Positions 1-4,996 of a DNA stretch of 9,255 bases are shown here, piece by piece; position 1 is the stretch's first letter, and the number at the start of each line of letters is the position of its first letter. The notes below the pieces were generated by a model. It saw nothing but the letters and a program-made list of their open reading frames with translations. It was not told the DNA's origin and made no database searches. This DNA comes from Myxococcales bacterium (GTDB taxonomy: Bacteria > Myxococcota_A > Polyangia > Polyangiales > Houyiibacteriaceae). The stretch is taken from NCBI GenBank assembly GCA_030622585.1, contig JAUXFZ010000061.1, positions 1 to 9,255 on the forward strand. The letters are read 5' to 3'. A program made the position numbers and the translations under genes.

Positions 1-189
1 GACACACTCGCCGTTGGCGCCGCCCGCACCACCGACCGCGCCGGTCCCACCGCTGCCAACATTGCCGCCCATTCCCGCGGTGCCCCCGGTTCCGTTGAAG
101 GGATCACCGCTCGAGTCGCCGCTGCATCCGTTCACCGAAATGACGAGCGATAAGATAGATAATAGTGTAGAAATCCGCTGAAACTGCAT
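1..189 (-). CDS. Gly-rich lipoprotein, N-terminal part only (runs off left edge)
   Basis: Reading the minus strand from the ATG at 189 gives 63 uninterrupted codons to the window edge. The first 20 or so residues are a signal peptide with a hydrophobic core (ISTLLSILSLVISV), ending in VNGC, which is an acceptable though not ideal lipobox. The presumed lipidated Cys is followed by Ser/Asp/Gly residues and then a Gly-rich tether (repeated GG with T, A, S, N, V). This layout is typical of secreted or outer-membrane lipoproteins in Myxococcota; the functional domain lies beyond the window, so no function can be given. No Shine-Dalgarno sequence is visible before the ATG. A sigma-70-like element at 196-224 ends so close to the start that the mRNA might be leaderless. 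The gene is divergent from the small exported protein at 324. Confidence 0.72.
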   Translation of the reverse strand, partial: MQFQRISTLLSILSLVISVNGCSGDSSGDPFNGTGGTAGMGGNVGSGGTGAVGGAGGANGECV

Positions 190-195
190 ACGGAT

Positions 196-224
196 AAGAT
201 AGCGTGTGTCCCAGTGGACTGCAA
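196..224 (-). promoter_or_regulatory. Possible sigma-70-type promoter for the left-edge lipoprotein
   Basis: On the minus strand, TTGCAG (219-224) is separated by exactly 17 bases from TATCTT (196-201). Match to consensus is 3/6 and 4/6. The start codon lies 6 bases after the -10 hexamer, so transcription would begin at or next to the ATG. The 10-base sequence GATAAGATAG that covers the -10 also occurs at 149-158 inside the signal-peptide codons. This is a weak call from motif and spacing alone. Confidence 0.28.
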
Positions 225-309
225 AAACCGGAAAAAGAGGTGGCTTTCCGCCATTTGCTGCCGCTATCAAGGCCCTTCCGCCAGCCGGCGATGTGATAAG
301 CCCGCCCCT

Positions 310-315
310 AAGGAG
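310..315 (+). promoter_or_regulatory. Strong ribosome binding site for the 324 gene
   Basis: AAGGAG lies 8 bases upstream of the ATG at 324. It is the clearest Shine-Dalgarno sequence in the window. It fixes the start of the small exported protein and shows that this short ORF, rather than the longer overlapping ORF beginning at 206, is the real gene. Confidence 0.85.
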
Positions 316-323
316 ATACGAAC

Positions 324-587
324 ATGAGAGCCATCATCATCGCCATGTTTCTAGTGGGAGCATTCGTCGCGGGCACATTCATCTCGGAGACCAACCCGGT
401 CGCCGCCGACAGCACGCCCAAGAAGAGCCAGTGGCAGTATCAGTGCTTCCAGGCCACCGGGGTCGCCGAGGTCACCGAACGCTCCAACAAGATGGGGCAG
501 CAGGGTTGGGAGCTCGTGACTTCCGCTGGCACCAAAGGCTCGACGCTGTGGTGCTTCAAGCGCCCGCTTTGGAAAGCAACGAAGTAG
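324..587 (+). CDS. Small exported DUF4177-like protein
   Basis: An 87-residue protein with an N-terminal hydrophobic segment (about residues 3-20) and a plausible signal peptidase I site after VAA (residue 28), so probably periplasmic or secreted; it could also stay anchored. The mature part of about 59 residues resembles DUF4177: an opening WQYQCFQ strand, a helix, the GQQGWELV signature (residues 58-65), and a final strand LWCFKRP (75-81). The family has no assigned biochemical role that I know of, and most members are cytoplasmic without a signal peptide. Cys41 and Cys77 lie on the predicted first and last strands and could form a disulfide, which would suit an exported version (inference). 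The start is fixed by AAGGAG 8 bases upstream. The gene stands alone, 72 bases before the acyltransferase gene, with a weak hairpin between them. Confidence 0.82.
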   Translation: MRAIIIAMFLVGAFVAGTFISETNPVAADSTPKKSQWQYQCFQATGVAEVTERSNKMGQQGWELVTSAGTKGSTLWCFKRPLWKATK

Positions 588-597
588 GCGTCAGGGC

Positions 598-629
598 AGC
601 CTCGCTTCCGTCACGGAGTTGAGCTATTT
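598..629 (+). terminator. Possible weak terminator hairpin
   Basis: CTCGCTTCCG (601-610) and CGGAGTTGAG (614-623) can pair around the loop TCA. The stem has ten positions with one mismatch and two G-U wobbles, followed by CTATTT rather than a true T-run. It sits just after the 324-587 gene and before the acyltransferase gene. It may separate the two transcripts incompletely. Called from inspection only, with no energy calculated. Confidence 0.3.
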
Positions 630-659
630 GACTCATCGCTAGACAGAGGCGCGCCAACC

Positions 660-1508
660 ATGTCGTTTTTGGATGATCCACAAGTCCGGCGGAACGTAGA
701 CCGCCTCCCGATCGAGTTCGACGACTACGGGTTCGATCGATTCGGCCTGTCGAAGAAATCGCTGCTGCGTGTCTACTCCCCGATGGCGTACATCTATCGC
801 CACTACTTGAAGGTCACGGCCTTCGGTCTGGAAAACGTCCCACCCGAAGGGCGCGGGCTCATCATCGCCAACCATTCGGGCGGGCTTGGCGCCGACGCCG
901 CGATGATCCTCACCTCGCTCTTGCTCAACGACGAGGCGCCACGGCTCGGCCAAGGGATGGCGGAGTACTTTCTGACGAGGTCGCCCTTTTTTCGACCTGG
1001 GTTGCGAAAGCTCGGCCACTTGACGGGCATACCCGAGCACGGCGAGCAGTTGCTGAACGACGAGCGCTTGCTGATGGTCTTCCCTGAAGGCGCACGCGGT
1101 GCGGGCAAGCTCTACAAAGACCGATACAAGCTGGTCCGCTTCGGCACGGGGTTCATGAGATTGGCGCTCAAGACCGGAACGCCCATCATCCCCACCGCGT
1201 TCATCGGAGGCGAGGAGTCGTTTCCGCAACTCTTTCACATCAAGTGGCTGGCGAAGCTCGTCAACGGCCCATTCGTTCCGGTGGCTCCTCAGTTGATCTT
1301 CTTCCCGTTGCCGGTGGCTTGCCAGGTCTATTACGGACCGCCCATGCAATTCGAAGGCGATGGCTCGGAGTCCGACCAGGTCATCAAGCAGTACGTCCAA
1401 GAGGTTCGGCAAGCGATGGAACGACTGATCAGCACGGGGCTCGACGCGCGTCCTCGTTCGTTCATGTTCGAACGAATGCCCGACCCGGAGAAAGAAGCAC
1501 GGCCATGA
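660..1508 (+). CDS. PlsC-type lysophospholipid acyltransferase (MGAT-like subgroup)
   Basis: A 282-residue protein of the glycerolipid acyltransferase superfamily, which moves an acyl chain from acyl-CoA or acyl-ACP to a glycerolipid acceptor at the cytoplasmic membrane. Visible landmarks are the catalytic block NHSGGLGAD (71-79), the glycerol-phosphate-binding block FPEGARGAGK (141-150), and the late block PTAFIGGEES (178-187). The spacing of the first block is HX6D rather than the classical HX4D. I recall this from the MGAT/DGAT-like branch (cd07987), so true substrates may be mono- or diacylglycerol or another lipid rather than lysophosphatidate. No convincing transmembrane helix is seen. 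The start ATG at 660 has AGAGG (645-649) upstream. The stop overlaps the next gene's start as ATGA (1505-1508), a strong sign of translational coupling and shared function. I recall a similar acyltransferase/SDR pair in mycobacteria (Rv0502 with Rv0501). Confidence 0.87.
   Translation: MSFLDDPQVRRNVDRLPIEFDDYGFDRFGLSKKSLLRVYSPMAYIYRHYLKVTAFGLENVPPEGRGLIIANHSGGLGADAAMILTSLLLNDEAPRLGQGMAEYFLTRSPFFRPGLRKLGHLTGIPEHGEQLLNDERLLMVFPEGARGAGKLYKDRYKLVRFGTGFMRLALKTGTPIIPTAFIGGEESFPQLFHIKWLAKLVNGPFVPVAPQLIFFPLPVACQVYYGPPMQFEGDGSESDQVIKQYVQEVRQAMERLISTGLDARPRSFMFERMPDPEKEARP
1455..1478 (+). other. Nine-base-pair mRNA hairpin ahead of the coupled SDR start
   Basis: CGTTCGTTC (1455-1463) pairs with GAACGAATG (1470-1478) around a six-base loop. 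Eight of the nine pairs are Watson-Crick and one is G-U. It lies inside the end of the acyltransferase coding region, 26 bases before the SDR ATG at 1505. It could modulate coupled translation or mRNA stability, or could simply be a by-product of the codons used. Confidence 0.35.
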
Positions 1509-2416
1509 AGATCCTGATCACCGGCATCAGCGGCACGTTGGCGCGCGGTGTTGCATACCGGCTGGTTCGTCGCGGCCACCAAGTCATCGGCATCGATCGT
1601 CGCCCTTGGCCCGACGTGCCCGAAGGCGTCGAGATGCACCAAGTCGACATCCGCAAGCGCCCCGCCGAAGACGTGTTCCGAGTCTCTCGACCCGACGCGC
1701 TCGTCCACATGGCAACGGTCACCCATTTCACGACCGACACCGAGGAGCGCTACCGTATCAACCTCGGAGGCACCCGAAAGCTGTTCGAATACTGCCATGA
1801 GTACGGTGTGAAACAGGCTGTGTTCGTGGGCCGCCACACCGTGTACGGCGCAACGCCCGATTCCCCCCTCTACCACACCGAAGACGAGCCCCCGTTGGCG
1901 GGCGCAGCCTTCAAAGAGTTGGCGGACCTGGTCGCCGCAGATCTCTACGCGGGCAGCGCCCTTTGGCGGTGGCCGGAGCTCAACACCGCGGTGCTTCGCC
2001 TCTGCTACTTCCTTGGACCGAGCCACGGTGGCACCCTCGCTGGGTTTCTATCGAAGAAACGCGTACCCATCGTGCTGGGCTTCGATCCGCTCTACCAACT
2101 CATGCACGAGTGGGACGCCGAAGAAGCGATCACGTTGGCTGTGGAGAAACAACTCCGTGGCGTGTTCAACGTCGCGGGCCCACCCCCGGTGCCGCTCACC
2201 ACGGTCTGCGAAGCCACCGGTAGGCGCGCGGTTGCGATACCTGGGCCCCTCTATTCGGCGGTCCTTGGACGTTTCGGCTTCCCCTACCTTCCTGACGATG
2301 CGATCGCGCACGTGAAGTACCCGATCGTCATCGACAACAGGGCATTCGTAGAGGCCACCGGCTTCGAGCCGCGCTACAGCGCAAAGCAAACGATGGAAGG
2401 CTTCCGCTGGAACTAG
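1505..2416 (+). CDS. Extended SDR (NAD-dependent epimerase/dehydratase family), catalytic residues degenerate
   Basis: A 303-residue protein with a Rossmann fold. The nucleotide-binding loop is TGISGTLA (6-13). The acidic residue ending strand 2 is Asp31, followed by RR, so either NAD or NADP could bind. VDIR (47-50) and HMAT (68-71) follow at their usual places. The VYG strand (113-115) and Lys137 align with the active-site region of GalE-type enzymes. However, the residue in the catalytic Ser position is Arg110 and that in the YxxxK Tyr position is Gly133, so normal SDR oxidoreductase chemistry looks unlikely. The C-terminal part has a typical FNVAGPP (221-227) segment. The reading frame is open upstream to 1244, but the ATG at 1505 overlaps the acyltransferase stop (ATGA) and begins exactly at the Rossmann strand, so it is the preferred start. 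The protein may be a cofactor-binding regulator or scaffold for the acyltransferase, or use unusual chemistry (inference). Confidence 0.86.
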   Translation: MKILITGISGTLARGVAYRLVRRGHQVIGIDRRPWPDVPEGVEMHQVDIRKRPAEDVFRVSRPDALVHMATVTHFTTDTEERYRINLGGTRKLFEYCHEYGVKQAVFVGRHTVYGATPDSPLYHTEDEPPLAGAAFKELADLVAADLYAGSALWRWPELNTAVLRLCYFLGPSHGGTLAGFLSKKRVPIVLGFDPLYQLMHEWDAEEAITLAVEKQLRGVFNVAGPPPVPLTTVCEATGRRAVAIPGPLYSAVLGRFGFPYLPDDAIAHVKYPIVIDNRAFVEATGFEPRYSAKQTMEGFRWN

Positions 2417-2429
2417 GCGATTGTCGCGG

Positions 2430-3872
2430 CTATGGCGCCGGCGGGTTGACGGCGGCTTCGCAAGCGTCGACGTCCAAGTCGGCCCCTGGGGTGCAGGGGA
2501 CGTACGGGCCTTCACCCTCTACTTCGAAGTAGCTCTTGAGCGGTGCGTCGCTCAGCAGATGGGCGGCGTAGTCGTGAATGTTCATCTCGCCGTCGTCGGT
2601 GTCGATCTCGGTGCCGTCCCAAGCCAGCTCCGCGAAATTGTCCAAGAGGATGAGGGGCGGGTTCTCTTCGAGGCCCGGAATGGTCACGCAGTGGCTGCTG
2701 TTGGTTTGGCGCCAGTACGGGATGAAGTAGCCGAGGTTGTCCCGGCCTGGGGCGTCGTACTGGGCCCGCAGAAGGGCGATGTCGTCCCACCACGCGGTGT
2801 GGATCCCCGTGCGGTCGGTGGATACGTTCTCGTTCAAGCCGAGGCCGTCGCCCAGGTGCTCTACCAGCGTTTTGTCTTCATCGAGAGTCCAGAAGCGCTC
2901 GTAGGAGTAGAGGGAAAAGTTGTAGTCGAGCCGGAAGAAGGTGGCCGCTAGGCGATCGCCTGGGAACTCCTCCGACAGGATTCGGCTCAGTGCGCCAAAG
3001 TCGTCGGCCAGCACTTCAGATTGCGGTGCCTTGGCGATCAGGCTGGCGGCATCCCAAACGGACTCGACTTCGTCATGTAGGAACCGAGACCGCGACGTGG
3101 GCTCCTGGCTCGGGTAGATCGGCCCGGAATCGTTGAGCAGGTAGCCTTTTTGTACCCCGTCGATGCCGGTGCGAAGGAAGTAGTAGTTGATGATCGCGCC
3201 CGCGCCTCCGGCGCTACAGCCGCCGACGAAGAGCTTCTTCTCGGGAGCGGCGCCGAACATGTCGTTGAGCATCTCGGTCATGGCGACGACGTTCGTGTGA
3301 CCGACGTGCGCGAACACTTCATCCGGCTCGACGCCATCCGGGTCCTCGTACGTGTTGGTGATCGAGCCGGAGTACACGTCGCCGGTGCAGTAAGGCACGA
3401 AGACCTTGTTCCAGTCGGCCATCGGACTAATGGCGGGGTCGTTATTGAGCAACGGATAGACCTGGTTCACGTTGATCGGAAGCGAAGTCGCACCGAGCTC
3501 GACCTCGATGTGCACATTGGCATAGTCGTCGGGGAGCCCATTCGGGTTCGCTGCGCCGCGCGCGCCGCCCCCGACGCAACTGTCGTAATCCCAGCAGCCG
3601 CCCCCGCCCATGAAGTACATGACGATGTTGTCCGAGGTCTCCGAGAACTCGACGTAGAACGCGTACGGGCTGCCATCGCTGCAGACGGCGCCTTCGGGCT
3701 CGTATTTCACCCACGAGCCGAATTCCGGAGGCACGAACGGAGCGCCGCCCGTTCCACCCGACCCGCCCGAGCCAGCCGAGCCGCCCGAGCCACCGCTGCT
3801 GCTATCGCTGCCGCAACCTGCGGCGATCAATCCCAAGACCAGGCTACAACCGACGAACCAACGGGTAATCAT
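2430..3872 (-). CDS. Lipoprotein of the pectin acetylesterase / Notum family
   Basis: A 480-residue protein, minus strand. Residues 1-20 form a lipoprotein signal peptide (LVLGLIAAGC; lipidated Cys20), followed by a Ser/Gly tether to about residue 43. The rest is an alpha/beta-hydrolase of the pectin acetylesterase family (PF03283), which removes acetyl or acyl esters; in animals the same family includes Notum. Visible landmarks are MGGGGCWD (88-95; Gly-rich oxyanion region), PYCTGDVYSGS (160-170), the nucleophile elbow GGCSAGG (217-223; Ser220), and SSHC (392-395), whose His394 is the likely catalytic His. The catalytic Asp is not assigned with confidence. Several Cys residues (64, 93, 99, 162, 219, 395, 460, 471) fit an exported, disulfide-bonded enzyme. 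It is probably tethered to the outer membrane or cell surface and may act on acetylated polysaccharide, but the substrate is unknown. It converges with the SDR gene (13-base gap). No good Shine-Dalgarno sequence precedes the ATG. Confidence 0.87.
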   Translation of the reverse strand: MITRWFVGCSLVLGLIAAGCGSDSSSGGSGGSAGSGGSGGTGGAPFVPPEFGSWVKYEPEGAVCSDGSPYAFYVEFSETSDNIVMYFMGGGGCWDYDSCVGGGARGAANPNGLPDDYANVHIEVELGATSLPINVNQVYPLLNNDPAISPMADWNKVFVPYCTGDVYSGSITNTYEDPDGVEPDEVFAHVGHTNVVAMTEMLNDMFGAAPEKKLFVGGCSAGGAGAIINYYFLRTGIDGVQKGYLLNDSGPIYPSQEPTSRSRFLHDEVESVWDAASLIAKAPQSEVLADDFGALSRILSEEFPGDRLAATFFRLDYNFSLYSYERFWTLDEDKTLVEHLGDGLGLNENVSTDRTGIHTAWWDDIALLRAQYDAPGRDNLGYFIPYWRQTNSSHCVTIPGLEENPPLILLDNFAELAWDGTEIDTDDGEMNIHDYAAHLLSDAPLKSYFEVEGEGPYVPCTPGADLDVDACEAAVNPPAP

Positions 3873-3979
3873 GACGCTGACGCTATCACTGAATCGGAGT
3901 CAGTCGAACAGCCGAGCACGCGAGGCAGGTTGGGAAGATTCTTCGCGATGGACGCGGCTGGGTGGTAGTCCTCGGACCA

Positions 3980-4891
3980 ATGGAACCCCCCCACGAGCCG
4001 CACGCGCCCGAGCCTGGGCCCGGGCCCATCGAACCGAGACCGGCTGTGCCCGGTTTTGCGCTCACGCGGAGCTCGGTCACGCTCACCGACCTTCTATCGA
4101 AGGCCTCGAGCGCCTGGTCGCGGGATCTCATGACTTGGGTCCTGGCCATGCTGCTGTACTGGCTGCTCGGCCTTGGCATCCCATTCGCGTTGAGCTTCGT
4201 GTGGACCATCGTTGCGGCGTTCCAGCAAGGTAGCGGCGAGCCCAGCGCGACCTTCTCCACCGTGAGCGTGATCGTTCAGGTCCTCACGTATGCAATTCAG
4301 TTGGTGCTCTCGGCGGTGTTCTCGCTCGGCCTCTGGGCGATGGCGGTCCGCGGGCTCTACGGGAGACCGATGAGCGTCGGGGTGCTCTTCAGCCAGCTCT
4401 CGAAAATCTGGAAGTACATCCTTCAGTCACTTGCCGGCATGTTGGGCGCGCTCTTGCTCATCTTGCCACCCGTCGTGATCGTTTTCCTGATGTTCGTCGG
4501 CCCCGTCGACCTCGACACGCCAATGAGCGAGATTGTCGACGATGCTGGACGACCGTTCGCGATCGCCATTGGCGTACTCTTGCCCGTCTACGTCTACGTC
4601 CTCACGGGCTTCGCGTTCTGGCGGCTCGAGCTCGCTTTCAACGACGACGCGGGACCCATCGAAGCCATCGTGTTCTCATGGCGCATTGCGCGAGGCCGGC
4701 GTTGGCGGATCATCGGCGTGTGGTTAATTGCAGCGCTCATCGCACTGGGGTCGGCCACGCTGTGCGGCATCGGACTTCTCTTTGGCGCGCCGCTTGCCTC
4801 GTTGCTCTTCGGCGCGCTGTACCTGGCACTCCGCGAAGGCGCCGACGTACCCCCGGCAAACACCGGCACCACGCTCGGTCGAGACTACTAA
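3980..4891 (+). CDS. Polytopic membrane protein with Pro-rich N-terminus
   Basis: A 303-residue protein from the ATG at 3980. An in-frame GTG at 3962 would add six residues; neither start has a convincing ribosome binding site, and ATG is preferred because the Pro/Glu/His-rich tail begins there. Residues 1-26 are Pro-rich and probably cytoplasmic. Then come about six hydrophobic spans (roughly 53-80, 95-124, 147-173, 192-216, 242-262, 264-284). The amphipathic, basic segment SWRIARGRRWR (233-243) just before a membrane span resembles DUF975/YciC-like and GlpQ-membrane-domain proteins, which often adopt six-helix folds. No catalytic motif is visible, so no function is proposed. Divergent from the esterase gene (107-base gap). 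A sigma-54 element begins 22 bases after its stop, so the downstream DUF2330 gene is probably not dependent on this gene's transcript. Confidence 0.78.
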   Translation: MEPPHEPHAPEPGPGPIEPRPAVPGFALTRSSVTLTDLLSKASSAWSRDLMTWVLAMLLYWLLGLGIPFALSFVWTIVAAFQQGSGEPSATFSTVSVIVQVLTYAIQLVLSAVFSLGLWAMAVRGLYGRPMSVGVLFSQLSKIWKYILQSLAGMLGALLLILPPVVIVFLMFVGPVDLDTPMSEIVDDAGRPFAIAIGVLLPVYVYVLTGFAFWRLELAFNDDAGPIEAIVFSWRIARGRRWRIIGVWLIAALIALGSATLCGIGLLFGAPLASLLFGALYLALREGADVPPANTGTTLGRDY

Positions 4892-4913
4892 GCGTACCCA
4901 AGGCCCGCGGCGA

Positions 4914-4929
4914 TGGCACGGCGCTTGCT
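4914..4929 (+). promoter_or_regulatory. Sigma-54 (RpoN) -24/-12 promoter for the DUF2330 gene
   Basis: TGGCACG (4914-4920), four bases, then TTGCT (4925-4929) is a full match to the sigma-54 consensus TGGCACG-N4-TTGCW, with the invariant GG and GC exactly 12 bases apart. It lies in an intergenic gap in the correct orientation. Transcription would begin near 4940, giving a leader of roughly 57 bases before the ATG at 4997. Sigma-54 promoters need an AAA+ enhancer-binding activator; none is encoded in this window. No clear activator-binding repeat was found upstream, where the DNA is coding. Confidence 0.75.
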
Positions 4930-4996
4930 CCTCTTGTGGACAGAACCGCTGTTGACTGTGCCAATCTGCGCCCCGCGCCGAAAAAGGGTGACAAGA

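Noticed and set aside
238..256. Inverted repeat AGGTGGC/GCCATTT in the gap before the 324 gene
   Set aside because: Only four strict pairs at the core plus wobbles; too short to claim as an operator or terminator.
206..622. 138-codon ORF overlapping the DUF4177-like gene
   Set aside because: It lacks a ribosome binding site, its composition is Arg/His-rich as expected of a shifted frame, and the gene at 324 in another frame has a strong AAGGAG, a signal peptide and a recognisable domain.
639..1412. Long antisense ORF opposite the acyltransferase gene (also 1331-2026 minus and 3150-3968 plus opposite other genes)
   Set aside because: Long open antisense frames are expected in GC-rich coding DNA; these have no recognisable domains and lie fully under well-supported genes.
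1244..1504. Upstream extension of the SDR frame
   Set aside because: The extra 87 codons overlap the acyltransferase in another frame and encode no recognisable sequence; the Rossmann fold begins exactly at the ATG at 1505.
4913..4996. Longer start for the DUF2330 gene at 4913
   Set aside because: This ATG overlaps the sigma-54 -24 element and lies before the predicted transcription start; the signal peptide begins at 4997, which has a GGGTG upstream.
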